This document shows positions 1 through 8,140 of a DNA stretch of 64,000 bases, in pieces. Position 1 is the stretch's first letter. The number at the start of each line of letters is the position of its first letter. The stretch lies in contig NZ_JBHTKL010000001.1 in the NCBI RefSeq assembly GCF_042675915.1, positions 744,001 through 808,000 on the forward strand, written 5' to 3'. The notes below the pieces were generated by a model, which searched no databases, had not been told where the DNA came from, and worked only from the letters and a program-made list of their open reading frames with translations. Both the position numbers and the translations under genes were made by a program. The DNA comes from Thalassobacillus_A hwangdonensis (GTDB lineage Bacteria > Bacillota > Bacilli > Bacillales > Halobacillaceae).

Positions 1-984
1 AAGCTGCCATTTTACCGGTATCGGGAATTTTCCTTACCACAGAAAAAAGTGAAGTACCTGTTGGAAAAATACCAGCCGGACATCGTGCATGTAGTCAATC
101 CTGCGCTTGTGGGGGTGTCCGGTGTGTATTATGCAAATAAACTGGATTTCCCGTTACTTGCTTCCTATCATACACATGTACCGAAGTACTTGGATTTTTA
201 CCGGCTTTATCCTTTCAAGCCGCTTGTGTGGTGGTATTTCAAGAAGCTGCACAGCTTTTCTGATCTGAACCTATGTACATCGAATGCCGTCCAGAAGGAA
301 TTGACTGGGCACGGTTTTCCGAATGTACACGTATGGGACCGGGGTGTTGCAATTGAGAACTACCACCCTGATTTCAAGTCAGAGGCTATGAGGGATCGCC
401 TGTCAGGCGGTAAACCGGAGAACAAGCTGCTCGTGTTTGTAGGCAGGCTTGCTGCGGAGAAGGAAATCCATAAGTTAAAGCCAGTACTGGAGAAACGATC
501 GGACATATCATTGGCTTTAGTAGGAGATGGTCCAGCGAGGAAAGAGCTTGAAAAGACTTTTGAAGGTACGAATACGATATTTACAGGCTTCCTGCATGAT
601 AAAGAGCTGTCTGAAGCGTTCGCCTCTGGAGATGCATTCATCTTTCCATCTGTCACAGAAACACTTGGGCTGGTGATATTAGAGGCTATGGCGTCAGGAC
701 TTCCTGTCATTGCTGCAAAGAGCGGACCGACGATGGAACAGGTGGAGGATGGCAGGACAGGCATTCTGTATGAAAATGAAAATACCGAGAGTCTCATCCA
801 GGCGATTGAAAAGCTGGAAGATGAAAATTACTATCGATCGCTTTGTAAAAATGCAAGGAAAGAAGCAGAGAAATTCAGCTGGAAACGTCCATCTGAACAA
901 ATTCTAGAATATTATGAACAAACGCTGAAAGCCTATCAGAACAAACAGGTAAAAGCTCAAAAGAAGATGAAAGTCACAGAGTGA
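1..984 (+). CDS. Glycosyltransferase, GT4 family (5' end missing)
   Basis: This is the C-terminal part of a GT-B fold glycosyltransferase that transfers a sugar from a nucleotide-sugar donor to a lipid or glycan acceptor at the inner face of the membrane. The reading frame is open from base 1, so the GTG at 49 is not the real start and the N-terminal acceptor-binding half begins outside the window. The donor-binding Rossmann half is complete: LLVFVGRLAAEKE opens it, and the E-x7-E signature is seen in the stretch TETLGLVILEAMASGLP at about in-window residue 220. The tail is lysine-rich. The overall pattern resembles mannosyltransferase- or sulfoquinovosyl-type members of Glycos_transf_1. The acceptor cannot be told from the sequence. 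It stands alone, followed directly by a terminator. Confidence 0.85.
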   Translation, partial: KLPFYRYREFSLPQKKVKYLLEKYQPDIVHVVNPALVGVSGVYYANKLDFPLLASYHTHVPKYLDFYRLYPFKPLVWWYFKKLHSFSDLNLCTSNAVQKELTGHGFPNVHVWDRGVAIENYHPDFKSEAMRDRLSGGKPENKLLVFVGRLAAEKEIHKLKPVLEKRSDISLALVGDGPARKELEKTFEGTNTIFTGFLHDKELSEAFASGDAFIFPSVTETLGLVILEAMASGLPVIAAKSGPTMEQVEDGRTGILYENENTESLIQAIEKLEDENYYRSLCKNARKEAEKFSWKRPSEQILEYYEQTLKAYQNKQVKAQKKMKVTE

Positions 985-1005
985 ACGCACTCTGTGACTT
1001 TTTTA
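971..1005 (+). terminator. Rho-independent terminator of the glycosyltransferase gene
   Basis: A perfect 13-bp stem (971-983 with 988-1000) and a four-base loop are followed by a T run. The left arm contains the TGA stop codon of the gene, so translation ends inside the hairpin. Confidence 0.9.
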
Positions 1006-1114
1006 ATGGAAGTCTTCCAATTTAGTTCCTATTCATACTTAGTAGCAACTCCGAACACTGCATGAAATATTTGTCTTTTAAGACAAGTAAAACATCTTGA
1101 CAGTACTTAGTGAA

Positions 1115-1993
1115 CTATAGCATATACTTACTGATAAAATCCAGGAATGTTTTTTCTTTTTTGTTTAATGATTGTGCGAGGAAGTAGGTTTCTGCGAATG
1201 GCAGTGAAATGAAATCGACCGGCACCTCCAGCAATCTTCCTTCCATCAGTTCTCGACGTATGATGGACGTGGGAAGGAAGGAGACCCCGATATCTTCAAG
1301 AATGAAACGTTTAACGGCATGCGACTGAGTGACTGCCATCATCTTATAATGGGGCAGATGGTATTGGAGAAGAGACTTCAATTCAGTCCAATAACCAGGA
1401 TGGTTATCAGTCAGAATCAGTTTCGTTTGCAGTAGATCCAAAGCATCGATCGGCGGTGCTGATTCCAAATCATACCCATCATGTGAACGGACGAGCGTCA
1501 CTTTTTCCTTATTGATAAGCTCAGTATGAATATGTTTATTCTGCGCTGGCAGGCAGGAGAGGGCGACATCAATAGCCCCTGACTCAAGTTGCTGGATGAT
1601 TAGATCCGAGTCCATCACACGTATTGTAAGTTCGATATGCGGATGCTGTTCAATGAATTGACGTAAAATACTCGGGAAAGTCGCTTCAGCATAGATGGGG
1701 GAGATAGCGACTGTCAGTGATTCACTGAATCCCTGATTAAGCTGATGCATTTTATGTATGCTGTCGTGGTAGGTGCAAAGAATTTTGACTGCCTCAGGAT
1801 AAAATTGCTTACCGAATGCACTTGGTTGAATATTTCTTCCTTGCTTTTGAAAGAGAGGAGCACCCAATTCTTTTTCCAATTGGCGCATTTGAGATGTCAC
1901 TGCAGGCTGGGTGAGGTATAACATTTCTGCAACCTTCCTTAGATTTTGGACTTCTACAGCTAATTTGAACGTCTTTAAAAGCTTAAGATCCAC
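1115..1993 (-). CDS. citR: LysR-family transcriptional regulator CitR
   Basis: This 292-residue LysR-type regulator has an N-terminal winged helix (residues 1-60, with LTQPAVTSQMRQLEKELG as the recognition region) and a periplasmic-binding-like effector domain. The best match I recall is Bacillus subtilis CitR (291 aa), with shared stretches such as the ILTDNHPGYW and KRFILEDIGVSFLP regions and a KKEKTFLDFIS end. CitR represses citA, the minor citrate synthase gene. The same arrangement is seen here: citA is divergent 103 bp away. The start is GTG at 1993, chosen because of an AGGAGG site seven bases upstream. An intergenic dyad (2037-2057) is a likely operator. Confidence 0.88.
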   Translation of the reverse strand: MDLKLLKTFKLAVEVQNLRKVAEMLYLTQPAVTSQMRQLEKELGAPLFQKQGRNIQPSAFGKQFYPEAVKILCTYHDSIHKMHQLNQGFSESLTVAISPIYAEATFPSILRQFIEQHPHIELTIRVMDSDLIIQQLESGAIDVALSCLPAQNKHIHTELINKEKVTLVRSHDGYDLESAPPIDALDLLQTKLILTDNHPGYWTELKSLLQYHLPHYKMMAVTQSHAVKRFILEDIGVSFLPTSIIRRELMEGRLLEVPVDFISLPFAETYFLAQSLNKKEKTFLDFISKYML

Positions 1994-2036
1994 TGAAGAA
2001 CCTCCTCCGATAAAAATAATTTATGATTTCAATAAA

Positions 2037-2057
2037 AATTACTAAATTTTATTAATT
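2037..2057. promoter_or_regulatory. Candidate CitR operator
   Basis: A 21-bp AT-rich dyad with ten-base arms (AATTA outermost, one mismatched pair) sits between the divergent citR and citA starts, about 40 bp before the citA ATG. LysR regulators bind such dyads. The link to CitR is inferred from position. Confidence 0.45.
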
Positions 2058-2096
2058 GATAAAAAGGAATACTATTACTATATAGGAGGGGTAACT

Positions 2097-3173
2097 ATGT
2101 TTCAACCAGGGTTGAAAGGAATTACAGCAGTAGAAACTAAATTAAGTGAGATTGATGGGGGAAATGGCCATTTATCTTATCGAGGTAAAGAAATCGGAGA
2201 ACTTATGCAGGGAAGATCGTTTGAAGAAATCGCATATTTTCTTCTTAATGGAAGCCTACCGAATCCAAGTGAATACATCAGCTTTAAAGAGAAGCTTCAA
2301 GCCTCAAGAGCGTTAGAACCTAGATTGTTAGATTTGATTCGCCAATTACCTAAAGATCAGCCGATGATGAGTGTGTTGAGGACGGCTATTTCCGCAATGG
2401 AAGACAGTGGTGAATCGTGGCCACTTTCTGCAGATGGAGCAATAAAATGGATAGCGAGGCTTCCAAGTATCATTGCACACCGTTATCGTTGGGTAAAAGG
2501 CTATGAAGAAGTGTCCGAACGAAAAGACCTTAACCATACAGCGAATTTCCTTTATATGTTATTTGGCGAAGAAAAACGGGAGGAGGAGGTCAAAGCGCTG
2601 GAAGGCTACTTGATCCTCACAATGGAACATGGATTGAATGCATCGACCTTTTCCGCACGAGTTACAACGTCTACACAGGTAGGCTATGCAGGAGCTTTGA
2701 CTGCAGCACTAGCTACGATGCAAGGGCCATTGCATGGAGGCGCGCCTGGAGGTGTAATTGATTTACTTGAAGAAATCGAGCATGAAGATCGGATACATGA
2801 AGTGATTGAGAAGAAAATCATGAACGGAGAAAAAATCATGGGATTCGGACATCGAGTATATAAAACGACAGATCCAAGAGCTGATGCTTTAAAAGAAGTA
2901 TTAGTAAATGGTGAAAATCAGCCGGAATGGATCCAATTGGCTTTAAAAACGGAACAAGAAACCATTGAATTGCTAAAAAAACATAAACCAGGCCGAGATT
3001 TGTATGCAAACGTAGAATATTATGCTGCAGCTGTAATGAAAGCTCTGGAAATTGAACCTGAATTATTTACAGCAATATTCAGTTCAAGTCGAGTCGTTGG
3101 CTGGTGTGCGCATAGTAAAGAACAGTCGGAGAACAATGTCATATTCAGACCTAAAGCAAAATATATCGGATAA
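2097..3173 (+). CDS. citA: Citrate synthase, CitA type
   Basis: This 358-residue protein is a bacterial type I citrate synthase, condensing acetyl-CoA with oxaloacetate at entry to the TCA cycle. The two catalytic histidines are visible in PLHGGAPGG (about residue 212) and GFGHRVYK (about 252), and the substrate arginine in SSRVVGWCAH. The position usually held by the catalytic aspartate in an NVDFYSG-type motif reads NVEYYAA here, so glutamate replaces aspartate. Length and pairing with citR identify it as CitA rather than the main enzyme CitZ. The ATG has a GGAGGG site six bases upstream. It is monocistronic and ends in a hairpin terminator. Confidence 0.9.
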   Translation: MFQPGLKGITAVETKLSEIDGGNGHLSYRGKEIGELMQGRSFEEIAYFLLNGSLPNPSEYISFKEKLQASRALEPRLLDLIRQLPKDQPMMSVLRTAISAMEDSGESWPLSADGAIKWIARLPSIIAHRYRWVKGYEEVSERKDLNHTANFLYMLFGEEKREEEVKALEGYLILTMEHGLNASTFSARVTTSTQVGYAGALTAALATMQGPLHGGAPGGVIDLLEEIEHEDRIHEVIEKKIMNGEKIMGFGHRVYKTTDPRADALKEVLVNGENQPEWIQLALKTEQETIELLKKHKPGRDLYANVEYYAAAVMKALEIEPELFTAIFSSSRVVGWCAHSKEQSENNVIFRPKAKYIG

Positions 3174-3181
3174 TATTTAAA

Positions 3182-3218
3182 ACCAGTAAAATTCTATACA
3201 GATTTTTACTGGTATTTT
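3182..3218 (+). terminator. Terminator of citA
   Basis: Ten-base perfect arms (3182-3191 and 3204-3213) are followed by ATTTTC. The hairpin begins nine bases after the citA stop. Confidence 0.8.
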
Positions 3219-3391
3219 CTCATAAAATATCTCAATAACTTAAGTATACTTATATATTGAGACATGAATAAGTAATAATCAATGACTCGGTATAATAAAT
3301 ATTATGTAAACTAGGAAGTGGAATTGAAGGTAGGGTGCTATTTTTAGATTATTTATACTACTCCTCTCCTCTAGTTTAGAAAATTTTCAAT

Positions 3392-3427
3392 GCAAAAAAT
3401 CCGCACTACTATATAGTGCGGATTTAA
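3392..3427 (-). terminator. Terminator of the VOC-protein gene
   Basis: A GC-rich stem (AATCCGCACT paired with AGTGCGGATT) is followed on the minus strand by a run of six T. It lies just beyond the minus-strand gene that ends at 3446. The 170 bases between this and the citA terminator hold nothing I recognise. Confidence 0.85.
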
Positions 3428-3445
3428 TAAGCGACTTATCTTCTG

Positions 3446-3940
3446 TTAATAAGCACCTTCAGAATAAGTCAGTTCATAACTGTGTGTGTATATTTCAAAG
3501 ATATTTCCGAATGGATCTTCTACATAAACCATTTTAAAAGGCTTTTCTCCTGGATAATACTCTCGAATCGGCATTCGTTGCTTGCCACCGTGCTGCTTTA
3601 TTTTCTCAACGATCCCTTCTATATCCGGGTCTTGCACACAGAAATGGAATATTCCTGTCTTCCAGTATTCAAAGTTGTTTTCTGGCTGTTCGTTCTCAGG
3701 GAATTCGAACATCTCTATTCCAATTTTATCCCCTGTAGATAAGTGAGCAATTCGGAATGCTTCCCAATCATCCCCGAAAACATCACGGCACATTTGGCCA
3801 ATTGGAGTGTCGTCATTTTTTACTTCTGATGGTTGCATAATGACATACCAGCCAAACACTTCTGTATAAAATTCGATCGCCTGCTTCAAATTTGGGACAG
3901 ATAATCCTATATGAGAAAATGTTCTTGGAAATGGTTGCAT
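3446..3940 (-). CDS. VOC-superfamily (glyoxalase-like) protein
   Basis: This 164-residue protein has two beta-alpha-beta-beta-beta modules of the vicinal oxygen chelate fold. The first starts SHIGLSVPNLKQAIEFYTEVFG, and the second contains IFHFCVQDPDIEG and ends in YVEDPFGNIFEIYTHS. The likely metal ligands are the histidine of SHIGLSV, the histidine of GIFHFCV and the glutamate of IFEIY. Such proteins act as lyases, dioxygenases or resistance enzymes, and the substrate cannot be read from the sequence. It is divergent from an HxlR regulator, the usual arrangement for enzymes induced by reactive electrophiles or quinones. Confidence 0.8.
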   Translation of the reverse strand: MQPFPRTFSHIGLSVPNLKQAIEFYTEVFGWYVIMQPSEVKNDDTPIGQMCRDVFGDDWEAFRIAHLSTGDKIGIEMFEFPENEQPENNFEYWKTGIFHFCVQDPDIEGIVEKIKQHGGKQRMPIREYYPGEKPFKMVYVEDPFGNIFEIYTHSYELTYSEGAY

Positions 3941-3976
3941 AAATAGATTTCCTCCTTATTAATCGTTACAACATAC

Positions 3977-4007
3977 ATTATAATGGGTGGTAAATGACTT
4001 CGTAAGT
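3977..4007 (-). promoter_or_regulatory. Promoter of the VOC gene with overlapping dyad
   Basis: On the minus strand a TATAAT box (3977-3982) lies 17 bp from a TTACGA hexamer (4000-4005). The -35 hexamer sits inside the dyad ACTTCGTAAGT (3997-4007). This would let the divergent HxlR regulator block both directions. Confidence 0.5.
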
Positions 4008-4053
4008 ATGCACTTTTCTGTAAGACACTAACCAAAAAGTAAGAAAGGAATGG

Positions 4054-4395
4054 TTGCAAGTGGATGCACCATTAGATAAAGACGGAAAGTTGAAATGTTC
4101 CATTGAATATACACTCAATAAAGTTGGTGGTAAGTGGAAACCGGTCATTCTATGGCACTTAGGTGTGGATGGAACTCTGAGATATAACGAACTGAGAAGA
4201 TTGCTTCCTGGCGTCTCCCATAAAGTGATGAGTCAGCAATTAAAAGAGCTGGAAAAGGATCAGTTTATCGATCGCATACAATATAATACGATCCCCCCAA
4301 AAGTTGAATATTCGATCACAGACCTCGGTAAGACCCTGATGCCTATACTTAAGTTGATGCATGATTGGGGAACGGAGCATGGATCTGAAGCTTAA
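4054..4395 (+). CDS. HxlR-family transcriptional regulator
   Basis: This is a single-domain winged-helix protein of 111-113 residues. The HxlR signature is clear: a cysteine near residue 15 (LKCSIEYTLNKVGGKWK), the helix LRYNELRRLLPGVSHKVMSQQLKELE, and a wing VEYSITDLGKTL. Members with this N-terminal cysteine often sense thiol-reactive compounds. It is divergent from the VOC gene and probably controls it. The start is either TTG at 4054 or GTG at 4060. A GAAAGGA site at 4043-4049 is four bases from the first and ten from the second, so neither is decisive. Confidence 0.85.
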   Translation: MQVDAPLDKDGKLKCSIEYTLNKVGGKWKPVILWHLGVDGTLRYNELRRLLPGVSHKVMSQQLKELEKDQFIDRIQYNTIPPKVEYSITDLGKTLMPILKLMHDWGTEHGSEA

Positions 4396-4514
4396 ATGCT
4401 AATTACCCCGTCTTCCCTCATAATCTATCGTTAAAGCGTCAACTTGCATTCTGATATATTATTTTATGTTATAATATTACTATATAAAATAATATTTCGG
4501 TTAGAGGTGATTTG

Positions 4515-5183
4515 ATGAATGATTTTGAAAAGCGTCTGATGGATAGTTGGGATAGCAACAGCCATGCCTGGACGGAATCGATTCGCAAGGAAAAGATCGA
4601 AAGCAGAAATAAAGTGACGAATCCTGCTATCTTCCACGAAGTTCTTGCTCACAGCCCACAGAGAGTGTTGGATATAGGTTGTGGTGAAGGATGGTTGGCA
4701 AGAAAACTTGCCCAGGAAGGAATTCAGGTCGTAGGCATCGATGGCAGTAAAACTTTGATTGAGGAAGCATCTAAAGCTGGCGGGGGTACGTTCAAGACTC
4801 TTACATATGAAGCATTTGCAACAGACCCTGCTCAACTAGAATCAAAATTCGATGTAGTCCTATGCAATTTTTCTTTGCTATCAGAAGATATCCAGCCTGT
4901 GTTGAAAGCTGCAAGAGAAGTTCTCGCTGAAAACGGAACAGTGATCATTCAGACGCTGCATCCTATAACTGTCATCCAAAATGAACCTTATGAAAATGGA
5001 TGGAAAATCGAGAATTTTGATGGCATGGGTGAGCGATATGTTTCTTCCATGCCATGGTATTACCGGACATTGGGGTCCTGGATTAATGAATTCAACTATG
5101 CTGGTTTGAACATCGTAGACTGTAAAGAACCAATCAATGAAGTCGGCGTCCCCCTCTCTATCCTTTTTTCGTTAAAAAGATAG
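4515..5183 (+). CDS. Class I SAM-dependent methyltransferase
   Basis: This 222-residue protein has a Rossmann methyltransferase fold. Motif I is VLDIGCGEGWLARKLA (residues 50-65), the acidic ribose-binding residue is in VVGIDGS, and motif IV is FDVVLCNFSLL. The C-terminal part (residues 140-222), with ITVIQNEPYENGW and MPWYYRTLGSW, is the variable acceptor region. I know of no assigned substrate for this family. ATG 4515 is preferred over TTG 4512 because the AGAGGTGA site lies at 4503-4510. It is transcribed alone and ends in a bidirectional terminator. Confidence 0.8.
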   Translation: MNDFEKRLMDSWDSNSHAWTESIRKEKIESRNKVTNPAIFHEVLAHSPQRVLDIGCGEGWLARKLAQEGIQVVGIDGSKTLIEEASKAGGGTFKTLTYEAFATDPAQLESKFDVVLCNFSLLSEDIQPVLKAAREVLAENGTVIIQTLHPITVIQNEPYENGWKIENFDGMGERYVSSMPWYYRTLGSWINEFNYAGLNIVDCKEPINEVGVPLSILFSLKR

Positions 5184-5226
5184 AAAAAAGCTCGGCGTAT
5201 GAAGTTTCCATACGCCGAGTTTTTTA
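5184..5226. terminator. Bidirectional terminator
   Basis: Eleven-base perfect arms (5191-5201 and 5209-5219) are flanked by A6 on the left and T6 on the right. It serves the methyltransferase gene and the minus-strand transporter operon that ends at 5224. Confidence 0.92.
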
Positions 5227-6249
5227 ATTTACAGTCTCAGGTTGCTGTTGCTTCTCTCTCTGATGTTCGAAACGTTCATCAAATAAATGGCAAGCTACCC
5301 AATGCCCTTCTTCCTTTTCCAGGAATGAAGGTTTTTCTTTTGCGCAATGATCAAACGCCATCGGACATCGCAGTCTGAACGGACAACCTGAAGGTGGATC
5401 AGATGGATCCGGTACATCACCTTGCAGGATGATTCTTTCCTTCTTCTCATCGACATCCAGTGAAGGAATCGCAGATAGCAGTGCCTGGGTGTATGGGTGC
5501 ATCGGATTTTCATAAAGGACATCTGTTTCTGCAAGCTCCATCATCTGCCCGAGATACATCACGCCGACACGGTCACTCAAATGTTTGACGACATTCAAGT
5601 CATGGGAGATGAAAATGTAGGTCAAATCGAATTCTTTCTGCAATTTGATGAGCAAGTTTAAAATCTGGGATTGAATCGAAACATCCAATGCAGAGACGGA
5701 TTCATCCAGAATGACGACTTTCGGTTTAAGTATAAGCGCACGGGCGATACTTATCCGTTGACGCTGTCCCCCACTGAATTCATGAGGATAACGATTCAGC
5801 TGCTCTTTGGATAAACCGACAGTCTCGATCATTTCTTCCACCATACGCAGTGCTTCTTTCCGGCCAGCAAGCTTATGTGTCATGATCGGCTCCAACAGTA
5901 GGTCACGCACCTTCATTCTTGGGTTAAGTGAACTGAAAGGATCCTGGAAGATCATTTGAATGTTCCTACGCAAGGAACGGAATTTATTTTTAGGAAGCTC
6001 CATGATATTCTCGCCATTCAAAATGACTTCTCCATCCGTTGCTTCATAGAGACGCATGATTGTACGGCCTGTGGTGGATTTTCCACAACCACTTTCTCCG
6101 ACAAGTGACAATGTCTCCGTTTCTTTCACTTTGAAACTGATGTCATCTACTGCCTTCACATGCCCGACAGTACGTTTGAACACGCCGCCTTTGATTGGGA
6201 AGTACTTCTTAAGATGGTTCACTTCCAACACATATGTAGAATCATTCAT
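5224..6249 (-). CDS. Peptide ABC transporter ATP-binding protein (OppF/DppF type)
   Basis: This cytoplasmic ATPase of 341 residues powers uptake of peptide-like substrates. Walker A is GESGCGKST, the signature is FSGGQRQRISIARAL, Walker B is KVVILDESVSALD and the switch histidine is in FISHDLNVV. The C-terminal extension with SGCPFRLRCPMAFDHC is the oligopeptide-transporter domain, whose cysteines may hold an iron-sulfur cluster. ATG 6249 is preferred over 6258 because GAGGAGG lies nine bases before it. It overlaps the preceding ATPase gene by eight bases. It is the last gene of an operon that starts with anmK, so the cargo is probably a wall-derived peptide or muropeptide. Confidence 0.9.
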   Translation of the reverse strand: MNDSTYVLEVNHLKKYFPIKGGVFKRTVGHVKAVDDISFKVKETETLSLVGESGCGKSTTGRTIMRLYEATDGEVILNGENIMELPKNKFRSLRRNIQMIFQDPFSSLNPRMKVRDLLLEPIMTHKLAGRKEALRMVEEMIETVGLSKEQLNRYPHEFSGGQRQRISIARALILKPKVVILDESVSALDVSIQSQILNLLIKLQKEFDLTYIFISHDLNVVKHLSDRVGVMYLGQMMELAETDVLYENPMHPYTQALLSAIPSLDVDEKKERIILQGDVPDPSDPPSGCPFRLRCPMAFDHCAKEKPSFLEKEEGHWVACHLFDERFEHQREKQQQPETVN

Positions 6250-7237
6250 GAACAGCATCCTCCTCTACATGAAGCCAGCACTTGCTTTTATGGTCGTGTT
6301 CCACTTCAATCATATCGGGTTCTTTCGTTTTACAAATATCCATAGCATAAGGGCAGCGTGTAGCAAATCTGCATCCCATCTCCTGGTATTGTGGTGGTGT
6401 CGGCACATTGCCTGGAATAGAATACAAAGATTTCCCTCTGTCTCCCAACGTCTTGATCGATTCCAATAGCCCTTGTGTATAAGGGTGCTTCGGATTTTTG
6501 AATAATTCCCTTACCGTGGTTTCTTCAACCACCTGGCCGGCGTACATGACAGCGACGCGTTCACACGTTTCGAGGATGACCCCAAGATCGTGGGTAATCA
6601 TCAGAATCGATGTATCATTCGTTTCAGATAAATCGTTCATCAAGTCGAGGATCTGCGCCTGAATTGTCACGTCCAATGCAGTCGTGGGCTCATCGGCAAT
6701 CAGAAGTTTCGGTTTGCAGATCAACGCCATTGCGATCATGACACGCTGTCTCATCCCACCGGATAACTGGTGAGGGTAACTTTTGAAGATTTCTTTACCT
6801 CTTGAAATTCCGACTTTTTCAAGCATTTCAAGCCCCAAGTCTCTCATTTCTTTCTTACTCAGCTTCGTATGGAAGCGAAGCACCTCCAACAGCTGATGTT
6901 CGATCGTGTACAGTGGATCGAGCGCTGTCATCGGCTCCTGGAAGATCATCGAAATTTCATTTCCGCGGACATGCTGCATTTGTCGCTTTGTCAAAGCAGT
7001 CAGGTCTTTTTCATTTTCCGTCTTCAAGGTAATGCTTCCTTCGGAAATGTTCAGAACATCGGGAAGCAGGTTCATGATTGCGAGTGATGTCAGACTCTTA
7101 CCACTGCCAGATTCCCCTACGATGCCATATTTCATTTTTTTTCCTATTTTCAAATCGATGCCCTTAATGATATTGAAGTTTTGCTTTTTGGTTTTCACAT
7201 CAATCGATAGATTTTCGATATCCAATACAGTACTCAC
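6242..7237 (-). CDS. Peptide ABC transporter ATP-binding protein (OppD/DppD type)
   Basis: This 331-residue ATPase is the partner of the OppF-type subunit. Walker A is GESGSGKSL, the signature is LSGGMRQRVMIAMAL, Walker B is LLIADEPTTALD and the H-loop is MITHDLGVI. It also carries the oligopeptide-transporter C-terminal domain (MGCRFATRCPYAMDIC). GTG 7237 is the start, with GGAGAGAG five bases upstream. The pair of distinct ATPases is typical of Opp/Dpp importers, which use a heterodimeric nucleotide-binding unit. Confidence 0.9.
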   Translation of the reverse strand: MSTVLDIENLSIDVKTKKQNFNIIKGIDLKIGKKMKYGIVGESGSGKSLTSLAIMNLLPDVLNISEGSITLKTENEKDLTALTKRQMQHVRGNEISMIFQEPMTALDPLYTIEHQLLEVLRFHTKLSKKEMRDLGLEMLEKVGISRGKEIFKSYPHQLSGGMRQRVMIAMALICKPKLLIADEPTTALDVTIQAQILDLMNDLSETNDTSILMITHDLGVILETCERVAVMYAGQVVEETTVRELFKNPKHPYTQGLLESIKTLGDRGKSLYSIPGNVPTPPQYQEMGCRFATRCPYAMDICKTKEPDMIEVEHDHKSKCWLHVEEDAVHE

Positions 7238-7282
7238 ATTTACTCTCTCCTTAAGAATAGCGCATTTACCTGAACCCTTCAG

Positions 7283-8122
7283 TTACTGTTTCAATTTAGG
7301 ATCCAGAATGTCACGGAGGCTGTCACCTAGTAGGTTAAAGCAGAAAATGGTGAAAACGATCGCTCCTACCGGAAACAGGATCGTCCATGGTGCAAATTCC
7401 ATGTAGGTACGGGATGCATTCAGCATGACACCCCATGATGGATTCGGCGGTTGGACTCCAAGCCCGAGGAAACTCAATGCGGCTTCTGTCAAAATTGCTC
7501 CAGATAGCGCAAGTGTCACCTGTACGATGAACGGTGCCATGATATTCGGTGTAATGTGTCTGATTATGATTTTGACTGGATGGACTCCGATTGCTACGGC
7601 GCTAGTCAAATATTCATTTTCTTTCACCGACATGACTGCAGAACGTACCAGCCTTGTGAATACAGGGGTAAATACGATTCCGATTGCAATCATCGTATTT
7701 CTCAAGTTCGGTCCCAGCACTGCGATGATTGTCAGCGCCAAAAGAATATCAGGGAAGGCAAAGAATACATCCATGACGCGCATAATGATCTGATCAATCT
7801 TCCCTTGGAAATAACCACTGATGACACCGAAGAATAAACCGGCAAGCGCTCCGATGCCTACTGCGATCAAGCCAACTTTCAAGGAGACTTGTGCGCCAAA
7901 GACGATTCTCGAGAAGATATCCCTGCCAAATTCATCGGTACCGAATAAAAACTGACTGCTAGGGGCTTCCAATGTGTGTTCTGTGAACATTTTTTCAGGT
8001 CCGTATGGTGCGATCACAGGTGCAAACACAGCGATGATGATGACGATCAACATACCAATGAAACCTGACAGCCCTACCTTGTCTTCAATTAATCGTTGTA
8101 CGAATTCTTTCACGAAGATCAC
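7283..8122 (-). CDS. Peptide ABC transporter permease (OppC/DppC type)
   Basis: This 279-residue integral membrane protein has about six helices and the BPD_transp_1 EAA loop near GVHPVKIIIRHITPNIMAPFIVQ. The first helix (residues 20-42) precedes the conserved extracellular segment FLFGTDEFGRDIFSRIVFG, typical of DppC/OppC. GTG 8122 has AAGGAA only two bases away and a second GTG at 8113 is possible, so the start is uncertain. It lies 18 bases after the OppB-type gene. Confidence 0.9.
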   Translation of the reverse strand: MIFVKEFVQRLIEDKVGLSGFIGMLIVIIIAVFAPVIAPYGPEKMFTEHTLEAPSSQFLFGTDEFGRDIFSRIVFGAQVSLKVGLIAVGIGALAGLFFGVISGYFQGKIDQIIMRVMDVFFAFPDILLALTIIAVLGPNLRNTMIAIGIVFTPVFTRLVRSAVMSVKENEYLTSAVAIGVHPVKIIIRHITPNIMAPFIVQVTLALSGAILTEAALSFLGLGVQPPNPSWGVMLNASRTYMEFAPWTILFPVGAIVFTIFCFNLLGDSLRDILDPKLKQ

Positions 8123-8140
8123 ACTTCCTTATTTAATCAC

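Noticed and set aside
2056..2084. TTGATA/TATATA promoter with 17-bp spacing before citA
   Set aside because: The -10 box would overlap the ribosome binding site, so a transcript from it could not carry that site. The true promoter must lie further upstream.
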